Of a DNA stretch of 64,000 nt, positions 1-9,550 are shown piece after piece (positions within the stretch are counted from its first letter, which is position 1; each line of letters starts with the position of its first letter). Below the pieces are notes generated by a model, which was not told the DNA's origin, did no database searches, and saw only the letters and a program-made list of their open reading frames with translations. This DNA comes from Streptomyces sp. DH5 (GTDB lineage Bacteria > Actinomycetota > Actinomycetes > Streptomycetales > Streptomycetaceae): positions 124,001-188,000 of the forward strand of contig NZ_JAHWGP010000003.1 of assembly GCF_020873915.1 (NCBI RefSeq), written 5' to 3'. A program made the translations under genes and the position numbers.

Positions 1-1213
1 CCACCGGGACATCAAGCCGGGCAACGTGATGATGACCAAGCGCGGCGTGGTCAAGGTGATGGACTTCGGCATCGCCCGCGCCATGCAGTCGGGTGTCACG
101 TCGATGACGCAGACCGGCATGGTCGTCGGCACCCCGCAGTACCTCTCCCCGGAGCAGGCGCTCGGGCGGGGCGTCGACGCGCGCTCGGACCTGTACTCGG
201 TCGGCATCATGCTGTTCCAGCTCGTCACCGGGCGGCTGCCGTTCGAGGCGGACTCGCCGCTGGCCATCGCGTACGCACACGTACAGGAGGAACCGCCGAC
301 CGCGTCCTCGATCAACCGCTCGCTGCCGCCGGCCGTGGACGCGCTGATCGCCCGCGCGCTGAAGAAGAACCCCAACGAGCGTTTCCCCAGCGCGGAGGCG
401 ATGCGCGGGGAGTGCCTGCGGGTGGCGCAGTCCTTCCGGGCGGCCCCGCCGAGCATCGTGCCGGGCGCCCAGGCGCAGAGCGGCGCGGGCGTCGGCTCCG
501 CGGTGTTCCCTCCGGTCGACCAGGCGACCCCGGCCCCCACGGGCAACGTGCAGACGCCCTACCAGCCGGCCCCGCAGCCGAACCCGTACAGCACGCCGGC
601 CCCGTCCGCGCCGTCCCCGGCGTACGGCTATCCGCAGCACGGCGGCTACCAGACACCGAACACGGCGGCGTACTCGCCGCAGCAGGGCGCGTCGACCCCG
701 CCGCCGTACAACATCACCCCGCAGTCCCCGGGCGCCGGTGGCGGCGGTGGCGGCCGGAACAAGCCGGTGATCATCGGCTCGATCGCCGTCTCCGTGCTGG
801 CCGTCGGCGGTCTGGTCACGGCTCTGCTGGTGAACGGCGGCGACAAGGACCCGCAGGGCGGCGGGGGCACCAGCGCCTCGGCGTCGGCGTCGGCGTCGGC
901 GACGAAGGCAGAGGGCTACCGCGGGCCCGACACGTCGAAGAAGATCGACACGGAGGAGTGCGAGGAGCCGCAGGAGTCGTACAACGACCCCGACAAGATC
1001 CGGCTGCCCAACTTCAAGTTCAAGTACATCGGCTCGGTGCGGGAGTGTCTGCAGGCCGCCGGCTGGGGCGACTTCAAGATCCTCGAGGTGGACGAGAACA
1101 CCTACGGCGAGGGTTCGGTCCGCGAGCAGTTCCCGCCGGCCGGCACGGACGTCGACCCCGAGGACATGCCGGAGATCACCCTCAAGGTCTCGACGGGCAA
1201 CCCGCCCTCCTGA
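1..1213 (+). CDS. Ser/Thr protein kinase with one PASTA-like domain, 5' end outside the window
   Basis: Partial gene. The reading frame is already open at base 2, where it encodes the catalytic-loop motif HRDIKPGN, followed by the DFG motif and the activation segment (TSMTQTGMVVGTPQYLSPEQ). This is a Hanks-type kinase that phosphorylates Ser/Thr on target proteins. After the kinase lobe come a Pro/Gln/Tyr-rich linker of about 110 residues, a polyglycine stretch, one membrane helix (VIIGSIAVSVLAVGGLV, around bases 765–830), a short Ala/Ser repeat, and an extracellular region ending in a single PASTA-like domain. PASTA domains in this family sense peptidoglycan or muropeptides. The layout is that of PknB-type sensors, but with one rather than four PASTA units. 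A strong terminator follows. The N-lobe and true start cannot be seen. Confidence 0.93.
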   Translation, partial: HRDIKPGNVMMTKRGVVKVMDFGIARAMQSGVTSMTQTGMVVGTPQYLSPEQALGRGVDARSDLYSVGIMLFQLVTGRLPFEADSPLAIAYAHVQEEPPTASSINRSLPPAVDALIARALKKNPNERFPSAEAMRGECLRVAQSFRAAPPSIVPGAQAQSGAGVGSAVFPPVDQATPAPTGNVQTPYQPAPQPNPYSTPAPSAPSPAYGYPQHGGYQTPNTAAYSPQQGASTPPPYNITPQSPGAGGGGGGRNKPVIIGSIAVSVLAVGGLVTALLVNGGDKDPQGGGGTSASASASASATKAEGYRGPDTSKKIDTEECEEPQESYNDPDKIRLPNFKFKYIGSVRECLQAAGWGDFKILEVDENTYGEGSVREQFPPAGTDVDPEDMPEITLKVSTGNPPS

Positions 1214-1267
1214 CCCCCGGAACTCCCGGAACTCCCGGAACGCGAACGCGGAACAGCAGGACACGGT

Positions 1268-1300
1268 GAAGGGGCCCGGCATCGGATGCCGGGCCCCTTC
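1268..1300. terminator. Bidirectional terminator between the kinase and bpa
   Basis: Two 16-bp complementary arms (GAAGGGGCCCGGCATC and its complement) meet with almost no spacer. The hairpin lies between the converging stops of the kinase (+) and bpa (-), so it probably ends both transcripts. Confidence 0.8.
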
Positions 1301-1330
1301 GGGTCGTGCGGGCAGGGTCGTCGGGGACGC

Positions 1331-1873
1331 TTACAGGTACGGGCCGCCCGAGCGGCCGCCCAGGTGCGGCTGCTCCTCCGGGCCGTCGCCGACGCCGGGC
1401 GGGAGCGCGCGGCGCATCTGCTCCAGCTGGGCGCGCGCCGCCATCTGCTGGGCGAAGAGCGTGGTCTGGATGCCGTGGAAGAGACCCTCCAGCCAGCCCA
1501 CCAGCTGGGCCTGCGCGATACGCAGTTCGGCGTCGGTGGGCGTCGCGTCGTCCGTGAAGGGCAGCGAGATCCGCTCCAGCTCCTCGACCAGCTCCGGGGC
1601 CAGACCGTCCTCCAGCTCCTTCACCGAACTCGAGTGGATCTCCTTGAGCCGGGCCCGGCTGGCCTCGTCCAGAGGAGCCGCTCGCACCTCCTCCAGCAAC
1701 TGCTTGATCATGCTGCCGATCCGCATGACCTTCGCGGGTTGTTCCACCTGTTCCGTCACCGGGGTCTCGCGGGAGTCCTCGTCTCCGCTGCCGCCGCTGA
1801 GCGCCATGCCGTCCTGGCCGACGACCAGGATCTGCGGATTCTCCGGCGACCGTTCGTTCCTCGGCATCTCCAT
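1331..1873 (-). CDS. bpa: Bacterial proteasome activator Bpa (DUF2587 family)
   Basis: About 180 residues from the chosen start (MEMPRNERSPENPQILVVG). Bpa is the ATP-independent ring activator of the actinobacterial 20S proteasome. It forms an oligomeric cage of helices and opens the gate through a C-terminal motif. The helical core (roughly residues 45–150, KVMRIGSMIKQLLEEVRAAP through LEGLFHGIQTTLFAQQMAAR) matches the family. The protein ends in GGPYL, a Tyr-Leu tail like the one that docks into the proteasome alpha ring (GQYL in the mycobacterial protein, from memory). The frame stays open for 35 more codons upstream, but those encode a Gly/Pro-rich stretch unlike the family, so the internal ATG was chosen; a second ATG lies two codons downstream. 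Neighbours are not functionally linked. Confidence 0.9.
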   Translation of the reverse strand: MEMPRNERSPENPQILVVGQDGMALSGGSGDEDSRETPVTEQVEQPAKVMRIGSMIKQLLEEVRAAPLDEASRARLKEIHSSSVKELEDGLAPELVEELERISLPFTDDATPTDAELRIAQAQLVGWLEGLFHGIQTTLFAQQMAARAQLEQMRRALPPGVGDGPEEQPHLGGRSGGPYL

Positions 1874-2064
1874 GCCGTCATTGTCTCGCACCCGGGTGAC
1901 CAGCCCCGGCGGCGCCCCCGGAAGCAGCGGCGGACCCCCGGGTCCCCCCGACGGACGCGTGCGAAATGCCGGACTCATGGCGTGATGCGAGGCTGTTTGG
2001 CATCCATCCGGCCCATCTTGCCGACGGTGTGACCGAGCACCGGCCGGCGCGGGAGGTCACGGTC

Positions 2065-2757
2065 GTGACTCCATGGCTGCGTGTAATGGCGGCGACGGTC
2101 GTTCTGGGAGCGGGGGCTGCGCTGATGCCGTACGGGACTGCCGCGGGGCCCGCCCACGCCGCGCCGGCGGCGTCCCCGGCGTACCGGGCCTCGGGGGTCG
2201 ACGCGGGTCCGGTGTCCCGTTCCCCCTCGCCCCCTCCCCGGCCCCCCGTCCCGTCCACGTCGTCGTCATCGTCGTCATCGTCGTCCGCGTCGTCCGCGTC
2301 GTCACCGTCCGAGCGGCCGTCGCGGGCCGGGGACCGGCCGGACGAGGGCCGGGAACGGCCCGGACGGCACGAACCCGCCGAGGACTCCCGGGACGGGGAG
2401 TCCAGGGGCGGGGAGTCCAGGGAGGGGGAGTCCAGGGACGGGGAGTCCAGGGACGGGGAGCGCGAGGCGGACCACGGGGACGGCCGTGACGGCACGGGCC
2501 GGCACGACATCGGCCCGGGCGCCTTGCGTCCGGAAGGCAGGGAGGCGGGGCCCCGGACGCCCGCCCCCGACGGCCCGCGGGAGGCGCCCACGTCCCCGGC
2601 GGCGGTTCCGGTGCCCTCCATCCCGTCGCCGGCGGCACCCGACGCGGCCGCGAGCACCGGGCCCGTCCTGCGCATCCTGCCGCTCGGCAGCGGACTGGTC
2701 CTCATCGGCCTCGGCCTGGGACTCGCCTTCGTCGCCCTGCGCATGCGCCAGACCTGA
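2065..2757 (+). CDS. Secreted, C-terminally membrane-anchored low-complexity protein, function unknown
   Basis: 230 residues from a GTG start preceded by GGGAGGTC at bases 2051–2058. An upstream ATG at 1966 has no ribosome site and adds a non-signal-like extension. The N-terminus is a signal peptide (VTPWLRVMAATVVLGAGAAL, with probable cleavage after AHA). The middle is disordered: a Ser run encoded by repeated TCG/TCC codons, then an acidic/basic tract with the unit (D/G/E)GES repeated about five times (bases ~2390–2465), then Pro-rich sequence. The C-terminus is one membrane helix (SGLVLIGLGLGLAFVALRM) and a short basic tail. No catalytic domain is visible. The layout resembles small cell-surface proteins of streptomycetes, but I cannot assign a role. 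Confidence 0.75.
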   Translation: MTPWLRVMAATVVLGAGAALMPYGTAAGPAHAAPAASPAYRASGVDAGPVSRSPSPPPRPPVPSTSSSSSSSSSASSASSPSERPSRAGDRPDEGRERPGRHEPAEDSRDGESRGGESREGESRDGESRDGEREADHGDGRDGTGRHDIGPGALRPEGREAGPRTPAPDGPREAPTSPAAVPVPSIPSPAAPDAAASTGPVLRILPLGSGLVLIGLGLGLAFVALRMRQT

Positions 2758-2936
2758 GCGCCGCCCGCACGGCCCGTGCCGCCCCGTCCCCGGACGGGGA
2801 CCGGCCCCCGGCGGATCGGGGTCGATGTGCCGCACCGGACAGGAACCGGCCTGCAACGGGACGCGGTCGGCGAGCCACACCGGACGGGGACCCGGGCCAG
2901 CCCCGACGACCCGAGGCACGGCCCGGCCGCCCACGG

Positions 2937-3920
2937 TCAGTCCGTCGTGACCAGCAGGACCTTGCCGATGTGGGCGCTGTCCTCCACGACGCGGTGGGCG
3001 GCGGCCGCCTCCGGCATCGGCATCTCGCGGTCGACGACGGGACGGATGCGGCCCGAGGCGACGAGCGGCCAGACGTGTTCCCGCACGGCCGCCACGATCG
3101 CCGCCTTCTCCGCGGCCGGCCGGGCCCGCAGCGAGGTCGCGCTGATCGCGGCGCGCTTGGCGAGGAGGGCGCCGATGTTCAGCTCGCCCCTGGCCCCGCC
3201 CTGCATGCCGATGATCGCGAGCCGGCCGTTGACCGCGAGGGCCTGGACGTTGCGGTCCAGGTACTTGGCGCCCATGTTGTCGAGGATGACGTCCGCACCC
3301 GCCCCGCCGGTGGCCTGCCTCAGCTCGGCGACGAAGTCCTGCTCCCGGTAGTTGATCAGGATGTCGGCACCGAGTTCCGCACAGCGCTCCAGCTTCTCTG
3401 CGGTGCCGGCCGTGACCGCGACCCTCGCCCCGACGGCCTTGGCCAGCTGGATCGCCATGGTGCCGATGCCGCTGGAGCCGCCGTGCACCAGGAAGGTCTC
3501 ACCGGGGCGCAGGTGGGCGACCATGAAGACGTTGGACCAGACCGTGCACACGACCTCCGGAAGCGCCGCCGCCTGATCGACGGTGACCCCCTCGGGCACG
3601 GGCAGCAGCTGCCCGGCCGGCACGGCGACCTTCTCGGCGTAGCCTCCGCCCGCGAGCAGCGCGCAGACCTCGTCGCCGACGGCCCAGCCGCTCACCCCGG
3701 GGCCTAGCGCGGCGATCCGTCCGGAACATTCGAGACCGGGGTAGGGGGACGCGCCGGGCGGGGGGTTGTAGAAGCCCTGCCGCTGGAGGATGTCGGCCCG
3801 GTTGACGGCCCCGGCCACCACCTCGACCAGGACCTCGCCCTCGCCGGCCACCGGATCGGGAACCTCCTCCCACACCAGCGCCTCGGGCCCACCGGGTTCG
3901 GGAATCGTGATCGCATGCAT
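2937..3920 (-). CDS. NAD(P)H:quinone oxidoreductase, zinc-less medium-chain dehydrogenase family
   Basis: 327 residues, starting [20 protein letters not shown]. The protein has a GroES-like N-terminal domain (residues ~25–120) and a Rossmann domain with the cofactor loop [17 protein letters not shown]. These are the hallmarks of the QOR/TED2 branch of the MDR superfamily, which reduces quinones or enals with NADPH. The catalytic zinc ligands of alcohol dehydrogenases are absent. The frame is open for a further 180 codons upstream across the next gene, but homology begins at this ATG. No obvious Shine-Dalgarno precedes it, so the mRNA may be leaderless. It is divergent from the ABC exporter operon with 130 bp between them. 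Confidence 0.9.
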   Translation of the reverse strand: MHAITIPEPGGPEALVWEEVPDPVAGEGEVLVEVVAGAVNRADILQRQGFYNPPPGASPYPGLECSGRIAALGPGVSGWAVGDEVCALLAGGGYAEKVAVPAGQLLPVPEGVTVDQAAALPEVVCTVWSNVFMVAHLRPGETFLVHGGSSGIGTMAIQLAKAVGARVAVTAGTAEKLERCAELGADILINYREQDFVAELRQATGGAGADVILDNMGAKYLDRNVQALAVNGRLAIIGMQGGARGELNIGALLAKRAAISATSLRARPAAEKAAIVAAVREHVWPLVASGRIRPVVDREMPMPEAAAAHRVVEDSAHIGKVLLVTTD

Positions 3921-4050
3921 GGGGGGACGGTACCCCCGGGTGCGTCCGCGCCACGGGCGCCGCCCGCGAAACCCGTGTGCGGGACCGATGAGTTTGCGCG
4001 ACGGTAAGAGTCTCTCCCTGCGTAGCCCGAGCACGCGGAAGGACCCCCGC

Positions 4051-5072
<1,022 letters not shown>

Positions 5073-5076
<4 letters not shown>

Positions 5077-5921
5077 GCACGGTCACCAGCACCGGGAGCA
5101 AGGACCTCGCGCCGGTCAGCACCGATTCGCTGGCCGCCCTGCTGGTCACCAGGGAACGCCCGCCGCGCCCCAGCTCGCTGTCCGCGTCCCTGACCTTCGG
5201 CTGGCGCGCCGTCCTGAAGATCAAGCACGTCCCGGAACAGCTCTTCGACGTCACCGCTTTCCCGATCATGAACCTGCTGATGTTCACGTACCTCTTCGGC
5301 GGTGCGCTGGCGGGTTCTCCCGGCGACTACATCCAGTTCGTGCTGCCGGGCATCCTGGTGATGTCGGTCGTGATGATCACGATGTACACCGGGATCTCGG
5401 TGAACGTCGACATCGAGAAGGGCGTCTTCGACCGGTTCCGTTCGCTGCCCATCTGGCGGCCGTCGGCCATGGTCGGCTACCTGCTCGGCGACGCGCTGCG
5501 CTACACCATCGCGTCCGTCGTGATGCTCGCCATGGGGCTGCTGCTCGGTTACCGGGCGGACGGCGGGTTCGTCGGCGTGGTGGCCGGGATCGCCCTGCTG
5601 CTGGTCTTCTCGTTCGCCTTCTCGTGGATCTGGACCATGTTCGGGCTGTTGCTGCGCACCGAGAAGTCGGTGATGAGCGTCAGCATGATGGTGATCTTCC
5701 CGCTCACCTTCCTGTCCAACGTCTTCGTCGACCCGCGCACCATGCCGGGCTGGCTCCAGGCGTTCGTCAACAACAGCCCCGTCACCCACCTGGCGTCCTC
5801 GGTGCGCGGACTGATGGCCGGCGACTGGCCGGCCGACGAGATCGCCTGGACGCTGGGCTGGGCCGGACTGTTCGTGGCGGTCTTCGGCCCGGTCACGATG
5901 CGGCTCTACAACCGCAAGTGA
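5073..5921 (+). CDS. ABC-2 type transporter permease, DrrB type
   Basis: 282 residues. The ATG overlaps the stop of the ATPase gene (ATGA), so the two are translationally coupled and should form one exporter. After a ~50-residue cytoplasmic N-terminus (with the [19 protein letters not shown] segment typical of DrrB) there are about six membrane segments, including [37 protein letters not shown] and [20 protein letters not shown]. The ABC-2 signature region ([28 protein letters not shown]) is present. The gene is followed by a hairpin terminator. Confidence 0.92.
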
Positions 5922-5930
5922 AGGGACCGG

Positions 5931-5957
5931 GGCCCGCCCGACCGGGGAGGGCGGGCC
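5931..5957. terminator. Bidirectional terminator after the ABC operon and the K+ channel gene
   Basis: GGCCCGCCC and GGGCGGGCC separated by nine bases lie exactly between the converging ends of the permease (+) and the channel gene (-). Confidence 0.7.
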
Positions 5958-7064
5958 TCAGGTCCAGGGGAGCGGGCGGGTGTCGGGGGTCACCTTGGTG
6001 CCCGGCGTCGCCCGCACGATCGTGATCAGCCGGTCGGTCAGTTCCAGGGTCCCGACGTCCGGGTCGTCGTAGCCCAGCACCCGGTGCCCGCGGACGACGC
6101 TCACCACGAGATCGTTCGTCTCCCGGACGGTCTTGCCCACCTCGGCCTTTATGACCGGCCGTTCGACCATGTCGAGACCGGTCCCCTGCTGGATCAGATC
6201 CTCCATGACCATGCCGGCCGAAGGGCTGAGCACCGAGAGTCCGAGCAGCCGCCCGGCCGCGCTGGCGCTGGTGATGACCGCATCGGCACCCGACTGCTTG
6301 AGCAGCGGGGCGTTCTCCTCCTCGCGCACCGCGGCGACGATCTTCGCGTTCCGGTTGAGCTGCCGCGCCGTCAGCGCCACCAGGACCGCCGTGTCGTCGC
6401 GTTGCGTCGCGATGATGATCTGCCGTGCGCGGTACACCTCGGCCCGCTTCAGCACCTCACTGCGTGTGGCGTCCCCTATGACGCCCGCGTAGCCGTCCGC
6501 CGTGGCCGCCTCGATCGCCTTCGCGCTGGGATCGACGACGACGACCTGTTCCTTGCGGAGCCCTGTCGCACAGACCGTCTTGATCGCGGACCGTCCCTTG
6601 GTCCCGAACCCGACGACAACGGTGTGATCGCGCAAGGTGGACCTCCAGCGGTTCAGTCGCCACTCCTCCCGGGTGCGTTCGGTGAGGGCCTCGAGAGTGG
6701 TGCCGACCAGGATGATCAGGAAGAGCACGCGCAGCGGCGTGATGACGAAGATGTTGGTGAGCCGGGCGGCGTCGGATACCGGTGTGATGTCGCCGTACCC
6801 GGTGGTGGAGAGGGTGACGGTCGCGTAGTAGAACGCGTCGAGAAGGTCGATGGACCCGTCGGCGTTGTCGTTGTAGCCGCTGCGGTCGGCGTACACGATG
6901 AACGCCGTCACCACGAGCACCACCAGGGCCATCGACAACCGTTTGGCGACCTGGCGGATCGGGTGCTCCACCAGCTTCCTCGGGAGTTTCACCCGGTGCG
7001 TCACCAGATGTTCGTCCGCCTGGCGCGCGATGGCGTCCTGGCCCGGAAGTTTCACGTGAAACAC
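5958..7064 (-). CDS. Two-TM potassium channel with cytoplasmic RCK/TrkA-N domain
   Basis: 368 residues. The N-terminal helix (MALVVLVVTAFIVYADRSGY), pore loop with selectivity filter TTGYGD and second helix (ITPLRVLFLIILVGTTLEAL) make a KcsA/MthK-like pore. Residues ~145–270 form an RCK (TrkA-N) Rossmann domain (VVVGFGTKGRSAIKTV) that binds a nucleotide or ion and gates the channel, followed by a TrkA-C-like end. The GTG start lies inside the last codons of moeA (13-nt overlap), and the first six codons are built from a parS site. A second GTG three codons downstream is an alternative start. The gene is probably cotranscribed with mobA and moeA. Confidence 0.9.
   Translation of the reverse strand: MFHVKLPGQDAIARQADEHLVTHRVKLPRKLVEHPIRQVAKRLSMALVVLVVTAFIVYADRSGYNDNADGSIDLLDAFYYATVTLSTTGYGDITPVSDAARLTNIFVITPLRVLFLIILVGTTLEALTERTREEWRLNRWRSTLRDHTVVVGFGTKGRSAIKTVCATGLRKEQVVVVDPSAKAIEAATADGYAGVIGDATRSEVLKRAEVYRARQIIIATQRDDTAVLVALTARQLNRNAKIVAAVREEENAPLLKQSGADAVITSASAAGRLLGLSVLSPSAGMVMEDLIQQGTGLDMVERPVIKAEVGKTVRETNDLVVSVVRGHRVLGYDDPDVGTLELTDRLITIVRATPGTKVTPDTRPLPWT
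7049..7062. other. parS site, exact 14-bp match, inside coding sequence
   Basis: GTTTCACGTGAAAC is identical to the ParB-binding parS consensus of Streptomyces as I recall it. It overlaps the stop codon of moeA and the first codons of the K+ channel gene, about 55 kb from oriC. ParB bound here would contribute to the segregation complex around the origin. Confidence 0.9.
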
Positions 7065-8425
7065 ACCCCGATTCCCCCGGACGCCCAGGGCAGGTCGAGG
7101 AGTTCCGCCTCCACCCCGGGACCGGACCCGCCGGGGGGTACGACGGCGAGCGCGTCGGCCGCCGCGACCCCGCGCAGCATGGCGGGACCGTTGTAGAGCA
7201 GCGGCACCACCCGGTCGCCGCGCAGGGCGACGGGGACCAGCCGGGTGTCGTACGGATGCCCCTGCACGCCGTCCCGGAGCGGCAGCGTGTACCGCTCCGG
7301 GGCGGGGCGTGCCGCGAGGGTCCTCAGCAAGGGCTCGGCGAGGGTGAGCAGGCCGGAGACTGCGGCCAGCGGGTTGCCGGGCAGACCGACGAGGAACTGG
7401 CCGTCCTTGACACGGGCCAGGAGCATCGGGTGACCGGGACGCACCTGCACGCCGTCCACGAGGAGTTCGGCACCGATGCGGCGCAGCGTGGGGTGCACGT
7501 GGTCGACCGGGCCGGCGGCGGTGCCGCCGGTGGTGACGACGACCTCGGCGTCGCAGCGGGTGATCGCGTCGTGCAGCGCCTGCTCGTCGTCGCCGACCCG
7601 GCGCACGTCGACGACCTCCGCGCCGAGAGCACGCAACCAGGGCGGCAACAGCGGGCCGAGGGCGTCCCGGATCAGTCCGTCGTGCGGCAGCCCCTCACCG
7701 AGCAGTTCGTCACCGAGGACGAAAACGGCGGCGCGGGGGCGCGGGACCGCCAGGAGCGTGTCGTATCCGGCGGCGGCGGCCATGCCCAGGACGGGCGGGG
7801 TCACCAGCGTGCCCGCGGGGAGCAGTTGGTCGCCGCTGCGGCACTCCTGGCCGCGGGGGCGGATGTCCTGGCCGTGGGAGACGGTGTGCGGTGGCCGGTC
7901 GACGGCGGTGGCGTGCAGCCGGCCCGCGCCGTCGGTGCGGCCGCGCTCGCTGCGGAGCACGGCGGTGGTGTCCGGGGGGACCCGGGCACCGGTGGCGATC
8001 CGGACGGCCTCGCCGTCGGTGAGCGGCGCGTGCTCCGCGTGTCCGGCGAGCACACCCTCCTCCCGTACGTCCCAAGGGCCTGGGCCGGAGACCGCCCAGC
8101 CGTCCATCGCCGAGGTGTCGAAGGAGGGCAGGTCGGTGAGGGCGATGAGCGGGCCGGCCAGGGTGAGGCCGAGGGCGGAGTCGAGGGGCACGGCGACCGG
8201 GGCCGGCGGACCGGTACGGCCCCGGGAGCCGTGGCGCGGGGCGCGTTCGGCGACGGCCCGGGCGTCGGACCATGCGGTGGCGCGAGGGTGCGGGTGGTTC
8301 GCGCCGCCGCCGTGTCCACCGGTGGAGCGGTCGGAGCGGTCGGGGCGTTCGTTCACGAGGGCGAGCGCCTCCTCGACGTCGAGATCGTCGGCGTCCTCGC
8401 CGGCCCGGATGCCGTGGGGGGTCAT
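7052..8425 (-). CDS. moeA: Molybdopterin molybdenumtransferase MoeA
   Basis: 457 residues. MoeA inserts molybdate into adenylylated molybdopterin, the last step of molybdenum cofactor synthesis. Recognisable family segments are the N-terminal LTLAGPLIALTDLPSFDTSAMDGWAV, the MoCF-binding VVTTGGTAAGPVDH and the VGLPGNPLAAVSGLLTL region. The N-terminus (~75 residues) is extended and Asp/Arg/Gly-rich relative to shorter MoeA proteins. The ATG overlaps the upstream mobA-fusion stop by four bases (ATGA), so expression is coupled. The gene ends within a parS site that also starts the channel gene. Confidence 0.9.
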   Translation of the reverse strand: MTPHGIRAGEDADDLDVEEALALVNERPDRSDRSTGGHGGGANHPHPRATAWSDARAVAERAPRHGSRGRTGPPAPVAVPLDSALGLTLAGPLIALTDLPSFDTSAMDGWAVSGPGPWDVREEGVLAGHAEHAPLTDGEAVRIATGARVPPDTTAVLRSERGRTDGAGRLHATAVDRPPHTVSHGQDIRPRGQECRSGDQLLPAGTLVTPPVLGMAAAAGYDTLLAVPRPRAAVFVLGDELLGEGLPHDGLIRDALGPLLPPWLRALGAEVVDVRRVGDDEQALHDAITRCDAEVVVTTGGTAAGPVDHVHPTLRRIGAELLVDGVQVRPGHPMLLARVKDGQFLVGLPGNPLAAVSGLLTLAEPLLRTLAARPAPERYTLPLRDGVQGHPYDTRLVPVALRGDRVVPLLYNGPAMLRGVAAADALAVVPPGGSGPGVEAELLDLPWASGGIGVCFT

Positions 8426-9465
8426 CCCGCGTCCGGACGGGCGTCGGGAGCCGCGCCGGGTGTGGTGCCGGCGGACCGGGTGCCGGTGGAGGAGACGTCG
8501 ACGGCAGGGGACTCGGCCGGGGCGGAGGGGGCGCCGGTGGAGGGGGCATCGGCGGAGGAGGCGTCCTCGTCCGCCCAGCGCAGCGCGAGCGCCACGGCCT
8601 TGCGGGTCGCCTCGTCGACCGCCTCGCGGTCGCCGCCCGCCCGTCCGGCCGCGTAACCGACGAGGAAGGTGGTCAGCGGTGCGGCGGGCCTCGCCACGCC
8701 GTGGGCGGCGTGGCGGGCGAGGTCGAGCAGCGCGCCGGTGTCGACGTCCAGGTCGATGCCCAGTTCGTCCTTGACTGCGGAGATCCATTCGTCCAACACG
8801 TGTCCATGCTCCCTGATGCGTGCCCTGGCAAGGGCGATGTCGTCCCAGGTGTCGCAGTCGAAGGACGCCACCGGGCCGGAGATGCGGGTGAGGTCGAGAG
8901 CGCCGGTCAGCCGGCGCAGGGGGAGTCCGGTCAGGGCGCCGTGCCGACCGGTCAGCGCGGTCAGTTCGCGGCGCAGGGACGCGGCCCGGTAGGCGGCGAC
9001 GAGCGGCTGGTCGCGGCCGCCGGAGTCGGTCAGCAGCACGCCGTCGGCCGTACCGCGGCCGAGGGACGTCAACAGCCCCGCGACGGTGCGGCGGTCGAGG
9101 AACGGCAGGTCGGCGGAGAGCAGCACGACGAGGTCGGCCGTGGTGTGCCGGAGCCCGGCGTCGAGCGCGGCGAGGGGTCCGCCGCCCGGGGGCTCCTCGC
9201 GGGCCCAGGTCACGGGGCGGGCGGTGCGGCGGGGAGCGGCGACCACCACCGTGGCGCGGGCGTCGGCGCAGGCCGCGAGGACCCGGTCGAGCAGCGCCCG
9301 CCCGCCGACGCGCACGCCGGGCTTGTCGGCGCCCCCGAGCCTGCGGGCGGCGCCGCCGGCCAGGACGACGGCGTCGTAGACGGCACCGGTTCTCCCGAAG
9401 GCGCTGCCCGGGGGTTCACCTGAGGAACCGCGGGGCGGATCACCGGGTGGCTGGTACTCGGTCAC
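8422..9465 (-). CDS. mobA: MobA-like molybdenum cofactor guanylyltransferase fused to a DUF6457 domain
   Basis: 347 residues from a GTG start (VTEYQPPGDPP). Residues ~30–220 form a nucleotidyltransferase domain (VVLAGGAARRLGGADKPGVRVGG, then LLSADLPFLDRRTVAG and SFDCDTWDDIALAR). It attaches GMP to molybdopterin, and the LAGG…R…DK motif binds GTP. The last ~120 residues (LDEWISAVKDELGIDLDVDT…) match the small helical DUF6457 domain found in actinobacteria, followed by a low-complexity Ala/Ser/Thr/Pro tail. The fusion and the coupling to moeA suggest the DUF6457 module has a role in Mo cofactor use. The tail is unusual. Confidence 0.85.
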   Translation of the reverse strand: MTEYQPPGDPPRGSSGEPPGSAFGRTGAVYDAVVLAGGAARRLGGADKPGVRVGGRALLDRVLAACADARATVVVAAPRRTARPVTWAREEPPGGGPLAALDAGLRHTTADLVVLLSADLPFLDRRTVAGLLTSLGRGTADGVLLTDSGGRDQPLVAAYRAASLRRELTALTGRHGALTGLPLRRLTGALDLTRISGPVASFDCDTWDDIALARARIREHGHVLDEWISAVKDELGIDLDVDTGALLDLARHAAHGVARPAAPLTTFLVGYAAGRAGGDREAVDEATRKAVALALRWADEDASSADAPSTGAPSAPAESPAVDVSSTGTRSAGTTPGAAPDARPDAG

Positions 9466-9478
9466 CCCCCGAGTATGC

Positions 9479-9511
9479 GTGCCCCCGCGATCACGGAGAA
9501 CGCGGGGGCAC
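9479..9511 (-). terminator. Terminator of the bkdABC operon
   Basis: GTGCCCCCGCG and CGCGGGGGCAC separated by 11 bases lie between the stop of bkdC and the start of the mobA fusion. They separate the bkd operon from the molybdenum-cofactor operon downstream. Confidence 0.7.
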
Positions 9512-9550
9512 CTGGACACGGGCGGGGAGCGGGACGGAGGTGGTGCGGAC

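Noticed and set aside
2262-2312. TCG/TCC triplet run as a microsatellite or CRISPR-like array
   Set aside because: It encodes the Ser-rich tract of the secreted protein in frame; there are no spacers, and no CRISPR array was seen anywhere in the window.
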